Shown: in pieces, positions 28,800 to 36,574 of the stretch | Position numbering within the stretch: the first letter of the stretch is position 1 | Layout: each line of letters starts with the position of its first letter | NCBI GenBank assembly: GCA_947501625.1 | Contig: CANMWN010000001.1 | Location: forward strand, 983,899 to 1,047,898 | From: an uncultured Flavobacteriaceae bacterium | GTDB lineage: Bacteria; Bacteroidota; Bacteroidia; Flavobacteriales; Flavobacteriaceae | Direction: 5' to 3' | Length of the DNA stretch: 64,000 bases | The notes under the pieces: generated by a model | The model's database searches: none | Told to the model about the DNA's origin: nothing | What the model saw: the letters and a program-made list of their open reading frames with translations, nothing else | Made by a program: the position numbers and the translations under genes

Positions 28800-30551
28800 A
28801 TGTCAGATCATCATCATAAAGAAACATTTATCACTAAATATGTTTTTAGTCAAGATCATAAAATGATTTCTAAACAATACTTGATTACAGGTATTTTTAT
28901 GGGAGTTATAGGTGTTTTTATGTCTATGTTATTCCGTTTACAAATTGCTTGGCCAGATCATTCGTTTAGTTTGATTGAAGCATTTTTGGGAACTCATCAA
29001 GATGGAGGAGTTATGAGTCCAGATATTTACTTGGCTTTGGTAACGATTCACGGAACAATAATGGTCTTTTTTGTATTGACTGCAGGATTGAGTGGAACTT
29101 TTAGTAACCTATTAATTCCATTGCAAATTGGAGCAAGAGATATGGCATCAGGATTTTTAAATATGATTTCATATTGGTTGTTTTTCCTATCAAGTATATT
29201 AATGGTAATATCATTATTTGTTGAGGCTGGACCAGCATCAGCAGGTTGGACAATTTATCCACCTTTAAGTGCATTGCCACAAGCAATTCCAGGTTCTGGT
29301 GCAGGTATGACGCTTTGGTTAGTATCTATGGCAGTATTTATTGCTTCATCATTATTAGGAGCATTAAATTACATCGTTACAGTTTTAAACCTTAGAACTG
29401 TTGGGATGAAAATGACTCGCTTACCTTTAACAATTTGGGCATTCTTTATTACTGCAATTATTGGTGTAGTATCATTCCCTGTATTATTGTCAGCAGCACT
29501 CTTGTTAATTTTTGATAGAAGTTTTGGGACATCATTTTACTTGTCAGATATCTTTATTGATGGTAGTGTGTTACATTACCAAGGAGGATCTCCAGTATTA
29601 TTTGAGCACTTATTTTGGTTCTTAGGACATCCTGAAGTATATATTGTATTATTACCAGCATTAGGTATTACATCAGAAATTATTGCAACCAATTCTCGAA
29701 AACCTATTTTTGGTTATAGAGCCATGATTGGATCAATTATAGCAATTGCATTCTTATCTACAATTGTTTGGGGTCACCACATGTTTATTACAGGTATGAA
29801 CCCATTTTTAGGCTCAGTATTTACATTTACAACATTATTAATTGCAATTCCATCTGCTGTAAAAGCATTTAATTATATAACCACCTTATGGAAAGGAAAT
29901 CTACAGATGAATCCCGCCATGTTATTTTCTATTGGTTTAGTCTCTACTTTCGTTTCAGGAGGTTTAACGGGATTAATCCTTGGAGATAGTGCATTAGATA
30001 TCAATGTACATGATACGTATTTTGTTGTAGCGCATTTCCATTTAGTAATGGGTGTATCAGCAATTTATGGAATGTTTGCTGGAGTTTATCATTGGTTCCC
30101 TAAAATGTTTGGAAGACTAATGAATAAAACTTTAGGTTACTGGCATTTCTGGATTACGGCAATAGCTGCTTATGGAGTTTTCTTCCCAATGCATTTTGTT
30201 GGATTGGCAGGTTTACCACGTAGATATTATACGAATACAGCTTTCCCATATTTTGATGATTTAGCAGATATAAATGTTGTAATAACAATGTTTGCAATTT
30301 TGGGAGGATTGGCTCAATTGATTTTCTTAGGTAACTTCTTCTGGAGTATTTATAAAGGTAAAAAGGCTGGAACAAACCCTTGGAATTCTAACACGCTTGA
30401 ATGGACAACTCCTGTTGAGCATATTCATGGAAACTGGCCTGGAAAAATTCCAGAAGTTCATCGTTGGGCTTATGATTATAGCAAGCCAGGACATGAAGAA
30501 GATTGGGTTTGTCAAACTACTCCATTAATGGACGGTGAAGAACCTTCTTAA
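28800..30551 (+). CDS. coxA: Cytochrome c oxidase subunit I (aa3 type)
   Basis: A 583-residue heme-copper oxidase catalytic subunit with twelve transmembrane helices. Key sites visible are VTIHGTIMVFF (low-spin heme ligand), WFLGHPEVYIVLLP (CuB His and cross-linked Tyr), TIVWGHHMF (CuB His pair) and VAHFHLVMG (heme a3 and a ligands). The HPEVY motif and following helices suit an A-family proton pump. It closes the act-cox operon and is followed by a terminator. No subunit III or assembly gene lies in this window, so those must be elsewhere. Confidence 0.96.
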   Translation: MSDHHHKETFITKYVFSQDHKMISKQYLITGIFMGVIGVFMSMLFRLQIAWPDHSFSLIEAFLGTHQDGGVMSPDIYLALVTIHGTIMVFFVLTAGLSGTFSNLLIPLQIGARDMASGFLNMISYWLFFLSSILMVISLFVEAGPASAGWTIYPPLSALPQAIPGSGAGMTLWLVSMAVFIASSLLGALNYIVTVLNLRTVGMKMTRLPLTIWAFFITAIIGVVSFPVLLSAALLLIFDRSFGTSFYLSDIFIDGSVLHYQGGSPVLFEHLFWFLGHPEVYIVLLPALGITSEIIATNSRKPIFGYRAMIGSIIAIAFLSTIVWGHHMFITGMNPFLGSVFTFTTLLIAIPSAVKAFNYITTLWKGNLQMNPAMLFSIGLVSTFVSGGLTGLILGDSALDINVHDTYFVVAHFHLVMGVSAIYGMFAGVYHWFPKMFGRLMNKTLGYWHFWITAIAAYGVFFPMHFVGLAGLPRRYYTNTAFPYFDDLADINVVITMFAILGGLAQLIFLGNFFWSIYKGKKAGTNPWNSNTLEWTTPVEHIHGNWPGKIPEVHRWAYDYSKPGHEEDWVCQTTPLMDGEEPS

Positions 30552-30571
30552 ATGAAAAAATTAAAAAGCAT

Positions 30572-30605
30572 AAAAACCTTTCTATTGATTTAGAAAGGTT
30601 TTTTT
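30572..30605 (+). terminator. Terminator of the act-cox operon
   Basis: AAAAACCTTTCT and AGAAAGGTTTTT pair across a short AT loop, followed by further Ts. It lies 20 bases after the coxA stop. Confidence 0.85.
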
Positions 30606-30611
30606 ATTTGT

Positions 30612-30619
30612 TATCTTTG
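30612..30619 (+). promoter_or_regulatory. -7 promoter element of ruvB (probably leaderless)
   Basis: TATCTTTG matches TAnnTTTG and ends only five bases before the ruvB ATG, so transcription should start at or next to the start codon. Confidence 0.6.
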
Positions 30620-30624
30620 TTAAA

Positions 30625-31647
30625 ATGAATGAGAATTTAAACCCAAATAATGATCACTACACTAATGAAGAATTGGATGTAGAACAGAAATTAAGACCCC
30701 TATCTTTTGATGATTTTACAGGTCAAGATCAAATATTGGAAAACTTAAAGATTTTTGTTCAAGCAGCTAATCAAAGGGGAGAAGCTTTAGATCATACATT
30801 ATTCCATGGGCCTCCAGGATTAGGAAAAACTACATTAGCACATATTCTTGCCAATGAGTTAGATGCAGGAATTAAGATAACATCTGGACCAGTACTGGAT
30901 AAACCAGGAGATTTGGCTGGATTGTTAACCAACCTTGGAGAAAGAGATGTTTTATTTATCGATGAGATACATCGTTTAAGTCCAATTGTAGAAGAGTATT
31001 TATATTCTGCAATGGAAGACTACCGTATTGATATCATGATTGAAACAGGACCAAATGCAAGGTCTGTTCAAATTGATTTAGAACCATTTACTTTAGTTGG
31101 TGCAACTACTCGTTCAGGATTGCTTACAGCTCCAATGAGAGCTCGTTTTGGGATAAGTAGTAGACTAGAGTATTATAAAACGGAATTACTAACTACAATT
31201 GTACAACGTAGCGCAAAAATTCTTAATGTACCCATTTCGATGGAAGCTGCTATTGAAATTGCAGGTCGAAGTAGAGGAACACCAAGAATAGCAAATGCAC
31301 TATTGAGAAGAGTACGTGATTTTGCTCAGATAAAAGGTAATGGTAGTATTGATATCAAGATTGCTAAATATGCCTTAGAAGCTCTTAATGTTGATGCTCA
31401 TGGCTTAGATGAAATGGATAATAAGATTCTAACGACTATTATTGATAAGTTTAAAGGCGGTCCTGTTGGAATCAGTACGCTTGCAACTGCAGTAAGTGAA
31501 AATTCTGAAACTTTAGAAGAAGTATATGAACCTTTTTTAATCCAACAAGGCTTTATTATTAGAACTCCAAGAGGTAGACAAGTTACAGAACTTGCATATA
31601 AACATCTTGGTAAAATAAAAGGAAGAGCCTCTGGAGAATTATTTTAA
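30625..31647 (+). CDS. ruvB: Holliday junction branch migration helicase RuvB
   Basis: A 340-residue AAA+ ATPase that drives branch migration with RuvA during recombinational repair. Walker A is GPPGLGKTT, Walker B is FIDEIHRL, and the sensor and arginine-finger region GATTRSG is followed by MRARFG. The C-terminal winged-helix domain includes [12 protein letters not shown]. Length and motifs are standard. ruvA and ruvC are not in the window. It follows the act-cox terminator with its own promoter and may be co-transcribed with the rhodanese gene 13 bases downstream. Confidence 0.97.
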   Translation: MNENLNPNNDHYTNEELDVEQKLRPLSFDDFTGQDQILENLKIFVQAANQRGEALDHTLFHGPPGLGKTTLAHILANELDAGIKITSGPVLDKPGDLAGLLTNLGERDVLFIDEIHRLSPIVEEYLYSAMEDYRIDIMIETGPNARSVQIDLEPFTLVGATTRSGLLTAPMRARFGISSRLEYYKTELLTTIVQRSAKILNVPISMEAAIEIAGRSRGTPRIANALLRRVRDFAQIKGNGSIDIKIAKYALEALNVDAHGLDEMDNKILTTIIDKFKGGPVGISTLATAVSENSETLEEVYEPFLIQQGFIIRTPRGRQVTELAYKHLGKIKGRASGELF

Positions 31648-31660
31648 AATTATTATAAAA

Positions 31661-32068
31661 ATGAAAAAGTTTAAATTATTATTTGCAATTATATTATCAG
31701 TTTCACTTTTTAGTTGTTCTTGTAAACAAAAAGAAGAAACACAGTCAGTTATTAATTCAATATCTGTAGAAGATTTATCAGCTGCAAGTAATAAAATTCA
31801 ATTATTGGATGTTAGAACGCCAGAAGAGTATGAAGGAGGATATATTAAGAATGCTATTAATATTAATTTTTTTGATGATGATTTTGTAAATCAAGTTTCA
31901 TCAAAATTTGATAAGAATAAACCTATATTTTTATATTGCAAAGTTGGAGGAAGAAGTGGAAAAGCCTCTAAAAAATTAAAAGAAGCAGGTTTTAAAAATA
32001 TCTTTGACTTAGAAGGAGGTTTTGATAAATGGAAATCAAGTTTAAAAACGGTAACTCAAAATAAGTAG
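31661..32068 (+). CDS. Rhodanese-domain lipoprotein
   Basis: A 135-residue exported protein. The signal ends in a lipobox (SLFSC), so it should be a periplasm-facing lipoprotein. Residues about 35-130 form one rhodanese domain: LLDVRTPEEYEGGYI, the active-site loop YCKVGGRSGK with the catalytic Cys, and LEGGFDKWK. It could transfer sulfane sulfur or bind metals. It is followed two bases later by an HMA protein and then a DUF2892 protein, together resembling a split YgaP-type sulfurtransferase with a metal-binding partner. The physiological substrate is unknown. Confidence 0.88.
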   Translation: MKKFKLLFAIILSVSLFSCSCKQKEETQSVINSISVEDLSAASNKIQLLDVRTPEEYEGGYIKNAININFFDDDFVNQVSSKFDKNKPIFLYCKVGGRSGKASKKLKEAGFKNIFDLEGGFDKWKSSLKTVTQNK

Positions 32069-32070
32069 AA

Positions 32071-32337
32071 ATGACAACAATACAAATTGAAAATTTGAAA
32101 TGTGGTGGTTGTGCGAATACTATCATTAAAGGGTTACAATCAATTTCTGGTATAGATAATGTGGAAGTCAATGTTGATGCTTCTGAAGTTCAGTTTGATA
32201 ACAATGACGAAAGTCAATTAGTAATAGTTAAAGAAAAATTATCTAAAATGGGCTATCCAGAAGTTGGTGAAGATAATACTGTATTTAAACAAGCAAAATC
32301 ATTTGTAAGTTGTGCGATAGGTAGAATAAGTAAATAA
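32071..32337 (+). CDS. Heavy-metal-associated (HMA) domain protein
   Basis: An 88-residue cytosolic protein with one ferredoxin-like HMA domain. The metal-binding loop is LKCGGCANTI (CxxC), and the strand EVNVDASEVQFD is typical of copper chaperones. It has an additional Cys near the C terminus (FVSCAIG). It is probably a copper or related soft-metal carrier. It lies between the rhodanese lipoprotein and the DUF2892 membrane protein with gaps of 2 and 16 bases. No P-type ATPase partner is in the window. Confidence 0.87.
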   Translation: MTTIQIENLKCGGCANTIIKGLQSISGIDNVEVNVDASEVQFDNNDESQLVIVKEKLSKMGYPEVGEDNTVFKQAKSFVSCAIGRISK

Positions 32338-32353
32338 ACAATAATTATATATT

Positions 32354-32569
32354 ATGAAAAAAAATGTTGGAAATGCGGATAAACTTCTAAGAGTCATAAT
32401 TGCATTGGTTGCAACTTATTTTGCCTACACCAAAGCGTTTGATCCATCATGGATTACTTATGTTTTATATGCCGTTGCAATTATACTTTTATTTACAGTT
32501 CTAACTGGCAGTTGTCCATGCTATTCAATGTTAGGTAAAAGCACTTGTAAAGTTGATTTAGAAAAGTAG
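32354..32569 (+). CDS. DUF2892 (YgaP-type) membrane protein
   Basis: A 71-residue protein with two transmembrane helices, starting KKNVGNADKLLRVIIALVA, a hallmark of DUF2892. The same domain is the membrane anchor of the rhodanese YgaP. The loop after the second helix has GSCPCYSMLGKSTC, three cysteines that could accept persulfide or metal. It is the third member of the rhodanese-HMA-DUF2892 set. The function of the stand-alone form is not established. Confidence 0.85.
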   Translation: MKKNVGNADKLLRVIIALVATYFAYTKAFDPSWITYVLYAVAIILLFTVLTGSCPCYSMLGKSTCKVDLEK

Positions 32570-32609
32570 AACTAATTTTAGTTTATAATAAATATTTAAA
32601 TGAAAAAAT

Positions 32610-32623
32610 ATACCAATCGGTAT
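32610..32623. promoter_or_regulatory. Palindromic operator 1 (ATACC-N4-GGTAT)
   Basis: ATACCAATCGGTAT is an inverted repeat whose half sites match a second copy at 33633. It starts 22 bases upstream of the -7 element of the next gene, where the -33 box should be. A bound TetR repressor would therefore block the promoter. Confidence 0.7.
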
Positions 32624-32631
32624 TTTTTTGT

Positions 32632-32639
32632 TATATTTG
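32632..32639 (+). promoter_or_regulatory. -7 promoter element of the membrane protein-tetR operon
   Basis: TATATTTG matches TAnnTTTG and ends four bases before the ATG, predicting a leaderless mRNA. Operator 1 covers the expected -33 position. Confidence 0.65.
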
Positions 32640-32643
32640 TAAT

Positions 32644-33021
32644 ATGAATATTTTTCAACTCTTATTTATTTGCGGAATTTACAATTTGCTTTTAACTGTA
32701 TTTCATATTTCGTTTTGGAAAGTTTTTAAGTGGAATGAAACTTTAGATAAAGGGTCAAAAGCGAATAAATATGTAATTCAAATAATGAATATTCAATTAA
32801 TTTATTTGTTTTTATTTATGTCGATTGTTTATTTGTTTTTGCCAAATGAGTTGTTGAATTCAATATTAGGATATTGGATTATGTTTGGTTATGCTGGTTT
32901 TTGGATTTTAAGATTTATTCAGCAATTTATTTTTCTTAAAATCAAAGGTAAGTTCGTTATTGGACTTACATTGTTATTCTTTATTGGTTCAGTTGTACAT
33001 TTATTACCAATTTTACTATGA
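32644..33021 (+). CDS. Small four-helix membrane protein, unknown function
   Basis: A 125-residue protein that is almost entirely hydrophobic, with four predicted transmembrane helices (about 2-24, 48-67, 75-95 and 101-122) and a polar loop KVFKWNETLDKGSKANK after the first. I do not recognise the family with confidence; size and topology resemble small DUF-type inner-membrane proteins. Its stop overlaps the tetR start by four bases, so the two are translationally coupled, and operator 1 precedes it. Regulation with a thioesterase suggests a membrane-lipid or toxic-compound response, which is an inference. Confidence 0.7.
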   Translation: MNIFQLLFICGIYNLLLTVFHISFWKVFKWNETLDKGSKANKYVIQIMNIQLIYLFLFMSIVYLFLPNELLNSILGYWIMFGYAGFWILRFIQQFIFLKIKGKFVIGLTLLFFIGSVVHLLPILL

Positions 33022-33614
33022 AAACTAAATCAGATATAACTAAAGAATTTATTATTAATAAAGTTGCTCCAATTTTCAATAAAAAAGGATATGAAGCAAC
33101 AAGTTTGACTGATTTGATATATGCTACTAAACTCAGTAAGGGTGCAATTTATGGTAATTTTGAAAATAAAGAGGATCTAGCAATTCAAGCTTTTCATTAC
33201 AATGTCAATCGTGTGATGATTCCAATTAAAAATGAATTAGGAAAATATAGTAATTCAATTGATAAATTATATGCTCTCACCAACTTTTATAGAGAGTATT
33301 ATGACTACGCATCGCATCTTGGAGGTTGCCCAATCTTAAATGTTGCAACTGATACAAATAATGTAAATTCGAAATTATTCAAAGCAGTTAAGAGTATATC
33401 AAAGGATATTGAAGAACGATTAATTAAAGTAATTCAAAGAGGTATAGAAATGAAAGAAATTTCGAATAGCATCAACGCCAAGTTAACGGCTAAGAATATA
33501 TATTCAATGATTGAAGGTAGTATTTTTATGGCTTTCATGCATAGAGATAAAATATACATAACCGAAATGATGAACCATATAGATAATACACTATTAGATA
33601 AAATAAAAGTGTAA
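33018..33614 (+). CDS. TetR/AcrR family transcriptional regulator
   Basis: A 198-residue repressor-type protein. The N-terminal helix-turn-helix (about 8-55) reads KKGYEATSLTDLIYATKLSKGAIYGNFENKE across two segments, matching TetR_N. The C-terminal ligand domain has GGCPILN around Cys104, the only cysteine in the protein. A single conserved Cys in this region recalls redox- or electrophile-sensing members such as NemR, but this is speculative. It overlaps the upstream membrane-protein gene by four bases and is flanked by two copies of ATACC-N4-GGTAT, indicating autoregulation and control of the thioesterase. Confidence 0.9.
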   Translation: MKTKSDITKEFIINKVAPIFNKKGYEATSLTDLIYATKLSKGAIYGNFENKEDLAIQAFHYNVNRVMIPIKNELGKYSNSIDKLYALTNFYREYYDYASHLGGCPILNVATDTNNVNSKLFKAVKSISKDIEERLIKVIQRGIEMKEISNSINAKLTAKNIYSMIEGSIFMAFMHRDKIYITEMMNHIDNTLLDKIKV

Positions 33615-33632
33615 TTTTTTTTAAATAAAAAA

Positions 33633-33646
33633 ATACCGTACGGTAT
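33633..33646. promoter_or_regulatory. Palindromic operator 2 (perfect ATACCGTACGGTAT)
   Basis: A perfect 14-base palindrome with the same half sites as operator 1, 12 bases before the thioesterase ATG and just after tetR. The imperfect -7 element TAATTTTT lies upstream of it. It is most simply a TetR binding site controlling the thioesterase. Confidence 0.75.
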
Positions 33647-33658
33647 AAAAAAGTAATT

Positions 33659-34129
33659 ATGAATAAAATATTAGAAAGTAAAACAAAAGTTAGGTTTCAA
33701 GATTGTGATCCATTTAATCATTTAAATAATGCAAAATATATAGATTACTTTATTAATGCCAGAGAAGATCAATTGGTAGAAAATTTTGATTTAGATATTT
33801 ATAAAATAGCATTTACACAAGGTGTTGGTTGGGTTGTTGGTTCGAATCAGATTTCATATATAAAGCCAGCAAATACTATGGAGGTAATAACAATTCAATC
33901 ACAGTTGTTGAATTATACACCTTATAGTATTCAAGTAGAATTAAGAATGTATAATGAAAACAAAACGGAATTAAAAGCAGTAATGTGGTCAAAATTTATA
34001 CATATAAATATGAAAACTAAAAGAGCCACAGAACATTCTGAAGATTTTATGCAATTATTCGCTGATGTTCAATTACCAGTCAAAGAAGAAGTATTTGAAC
34101 AACGAATAAAAACAATCTTAAAAAAATAA
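33659..34129 (+). CDS. Hotdog-fold acyl-CoA thioesterase (4HBT type)
   Basis: A 156-residue single-hotdog protein. The N-terminal motif VRFQDCDPFNHLNNAKYIDYF contains the Asp-x5-Asn/His arrangement of the 4-hydroxybenzoyl-CoA thioesterase group (FadM/YbgC-like), with catalytic Asp near residue 16. It probably hydrolyses an acyl-CoA in the cytosol. It lies 45 bases after tetR with its own operator, so it is probably induced when TetR releases. Substrate chain length cannot be read from the sequence. Confidence 0.87.
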   Translation: MNKILESKTKVRFQDCDPFNHLNNAKYIDYFINAREDQLVENFDLDIYKIAFTQGVGWVVGSNQISYIKPANTMEVITIQSQLLNYTPYSIQVELRMYNENKTELKAVMWSKFIHINMKTKRATEHSEDFMQLFADVQLPVKEEVFEQRIKTILKK

Positions 34130-34141
34130 TTATTAGTTGTC

Positions 34142-34199
34142 AATCAAGAGCGTAGTAATCAAGTACTCTCATAATATAGTTACTACGCTCTAATTGATT
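34142..34199. other. Long hairpin between convergent genes
   Basis: AGAGCGTAGTAA (34147-34158) and TTACTACGCTCT (34180-34191) form a perfect 12-pair stem, extended by outer AATCA/TGATT pairs. The loop is 21 bases. There is no strong T-tract on either strand, so it is an atypical terminator between the thioesterase and the TonB receptor, or an mRNA 3'-end stabiliser. Confidence 0.6.
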
Positions 34200-34200
34200 A

Positions 34201-36327
34201 TTAAAACTTTAAATTAACTCCAATTAAGAAGTTTCTTGTTGCTTGTGGATAGTAACCTGCACCATCTAATGTTGTAGTTTCACCTGGAACTGACCAAGTA
34301 TCATCATAGGTATAATAATAACCTCTGTCAACATATTCTTTATTGAAGATATTGTTTATTAAAGCAGTAAATACAATTGATTCAAAAACCTTTGAAGTTT
34401 CAAGTTCATAAATTGCATTTATATCGCTGGTAAAAAAACTATCTAAAACATCATTTTTTGAAACTTCACTATCCAAATTACTCATATATTGCTTGCCAAC
34501 ATATTTAGATAAAAATGAAAACTGTAAATTTTCTGCTGGCATATAAGTAAACATATTACCAATAACAACATCAGGAGAAAAAGATAAGTTAGTATTTCCA
34601 AGATTTGCTAATTCACCATCAATTGTAGTTACAAAATCTTTGTTTTTGTTACTGCTAAAAGAGGCGTTTGGTTGGATAGAAAACTTATCAGATATTCTAA
34701 TCGCAGCATCAATTTCTAAACCAAGTCTATAACTTTTACCAGAAGTTGCTCTAATTGGAGCACCAACATCATCTATTGCACCAGTTAACACCAATTGATT
34801 TTTATAATTCATATAGTATATATTGGTATTCAGTTTAATGTTGTCTCTTCTATATCTCCAACCTAACTCTAAATCATTTAAGGTTTCGTAAGTAGATACT
34901 CCGCTTTCAAAGTCATTTCTGTTAGGCTCTCTATTTGCTACTGCAAAAGAAGTATACAAATTGTTTTTATCGTTTAGTTTATATGTCAAACCAACTTTGG
35001 GATTGAAAAAATTAAACTTGGAATCAACATTAATTGGAGTAATATCCGAAGTGATACCTTCGGTTTGATAGTTGACGAATCTTCCTTGTAAATCAACATA
35101 AGCGGCTAGTTTGTTATTCAAGTTAAAATTTGCTTTTGCAAATACAGAAAAATCAGTTTTTTTTGCATCTGAAAAATAATATCTATCGTTTATCGAAACA
35201 TTAGGTGCTAGTTCTGAACCCCAAATAACTTCTCCAAAATGATCTCCTTTATAGTTTGAATATGAAACTCCTGTGATAAGGTTTAGTTTATCCGTCTTAT
35301 AATTCGTATTAAAATTAACTACATAAAAATCATTATCTAACCATCTTCTAACAATTACATCACTTCCATCAACAATTAAATTACTAAAATCGGCAGCATC
35401 TTCTTCATCCTTATATTGCTCAAAATACCCTTCGCCATGAGTAAAGTTTAATCCTAGATTTGTAGACCAATTTTCATTCAATTTTTCATTCCAATGTAGT
35501 TGATAATGATCTTGTTGGTAATTGTCCGTTTCATTTTCATACGTATAAGGATTTTGTCTTCTATCCTCTTCTAATTCATCGGCAGTTAAACCAGCCCAAG
35601 CTTGATATGTTTGTTCTTTACCGCCAAATACCAATGCCTTAATTAATGTATTTTCATCAGTATATGAACCTTGCAAAAAGTAAGATTTAAGATCGGTAAA
35701 TGCTCTATCTATATATCCATCAGAATAAATATTTGATAAACGTGCAGAAAATTCTAAATGGTCATTTAACTTTCCTGTCGAAAATTTTACCGTGTGTTTT
35801 CTAGTACCATACGAACCAAACGAATTTGAAATTTCTCCATTGGCTTCTTCAGAAACAGCATCCGTAAGGATATTCAAACTAGCGCCAAAAGCACCTGAAC
35901 CGTTAGTAGATGTTCCAACACCACGTTGTAATTGTAAACTTTGCGTTGAAGAAGCAAAATCTCCCATATTTACCCAAAACGTTCCTTGACTTTCAGCATC
36001 ATTGTAAGGAATTCCGTTTACGGTAACATTCACTCTAGACGCATCTGAACCACGAACTCTAATGTAAGTATAACCAACTCCTGCACCAGCATCTGAAGAT
36101 GTGATAACATTTGGCATATAGTTCATCAAAATAGGAATATCTTGCCCTAAATTACGTTTAGAAATTTCTTTTTTTGACAGATTTGAATGCGTTACTGGAG
36201 ATTCAGAGTTAACACGAACAGCAGAAATCAATACTTCATCCAATACATTAATAGTATCTTTTTTAGTTTCTTCTTGCGCATTTATAGCACTAACAAATAA
36301 TAAAAAAATAACAATTATTTTTTTCAT
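34201..36327 (-). CDS. TonB-dependent outer-membrane receptor under TPP riboswitch control
   Basis: A 708-residue receptor starting MKKIIVIFLLFVSAINAQ (signal peptide); an upstream ATG at 36387 would add 20 unlikely residues. The plug domain includes the TonB-box-like region INVLDEVLISAVRV, IPILMNYMPNV and YIRVRGSDASRVNVTVNGIPYNDAES. The rest is a beta barrel ending NFLIGVNLKF with a terminal Phe. No SusD partner or carboxypeptidase-like N-terminal domain is present. The TPP riboswitch in the leader indicates uptake of thiamine or a precursor, matching the thiamine-regulated outer-membrane receptors (omr1) described in Bacteroidetes by comparative genomics. Confidence 0.92.
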   Translation of the reverse strand: MKKIIVIFLLFVSAINAQEETKKDTINVLDEVLISAVRVNSESPVTHSNLSKKEISKRNLGQDIPILMNYMPNVITSSDAGAGVGYTYIRVRGSDASRVNVTVNGIPYNDAESQGTFWVNMGDFASSTQSLQLQRGVGTSTNGSGAFGASLNILTDAVSEEANGEISNSFGSYGTRKHTVKFSTGKLNDHLEFSARLSNIYSDGYIDRAFTDLKSYFLQGSYTDENTLIKALVFGGKEQTYQAWAGLTADELEEDRRQNPYTYENETDNYQQDHYQLHWNEKLNENWSTNLGLNFTHGEGYFEQYKDEEDAADFSNLIVDGSDVIVRRWLDNDFYVVNFNTNYKTDKLNLITGVSYSNYKGDHFGEVIWGSELAPNVSINDRYYFSDAKKTDFSVFAKANFNLNNKLAAYVDLQGRFVNYQTEGITSDITPINVDSKFNFFNPKVGLTYKLNDKNNLYTSFAVANREPNRNDFESGVSTYETLNDLELGWRYRRDNIKLNTNIYYMNYKNQLVLTGAIDDVGAPIRATSGKSYRLGLEIDAAIRISDKFSIQPNASFSSNKNKDFVTTIDGELANLGNTNLSFSPDVVIGNMFTYMPAENLQFSFLSKYVGKQYMSNLDSEVSKNDVLDSFFTSDINAIYELETSKVFESIVFTALINNIFNKEYVDRGYYYTYDDTWSVPGETTTLDGAGYYPQATRNFLIGVNLKF

Positions 36328-36446
36328 TTTAAATTTAATTAAAACGAATAAAAAGAGGTAATTATTCGGTGTTGTTGAATAATTCATATTGCAAAACTAA
36401 GCTTTGCTTTTTGCATCGCTAAACAAGTCTTTGAGACTTATTTAAA

Positions 36447-36527
36447 CGCTCGCTCCCTAAACAGCATTACCTGTTCTAGGTTCAATGGGTATGATCTCAG
36501 CCAATATAGGCACCCCTTTATGAGAAC
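36447..36527 (-). ncRNA. TPP (THI-box) riboswitch
   Basis: The minus strand carries the conserved core in order: GGGGTGCC, GGCTGAGA, ATACCCATTGAACCT, ACAGGTAATGCTGT and AGGGA. These are the P2/P3 and P4/P5 sequences of the thiamine pyrophosphate aptamer. Downstream towards the receptor gene lie two small hairpins, AAGTCT-CAA-AGACTT (36422-36436) and GCAAAA...TTTTGC (about 36396-36417), that may form the expression platform. The -7 element just upstream places the transcript start at the aptamer 5' end. Confidence 0.93.
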
Positions 36528-36531
36528 GGTG

Positions 36532-36539
36532 CAAATGTA
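36532..36539 (-). promoter_or_regulatory. -7 promoter element of the riboswitch-receptor transcript
   Basis: The minus strand reads TACATTTG (TAnnTTTG). Transcription should start about five to seven bases downstream, at the 5' edge of the TPP aptamer. Confidence 0.6.
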
Positions 36540-36574
36540 TAAACAATTTTGATTTTAGAAATGAGTATTGTGAA

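Noticed and set aside
28800..30551. A cbb3- or caa3-type oxidase
   Set aside because: Subunit I has aa3-type motifs and subunit II has CuA ligands but no CxxCH, so neither alternative fits.
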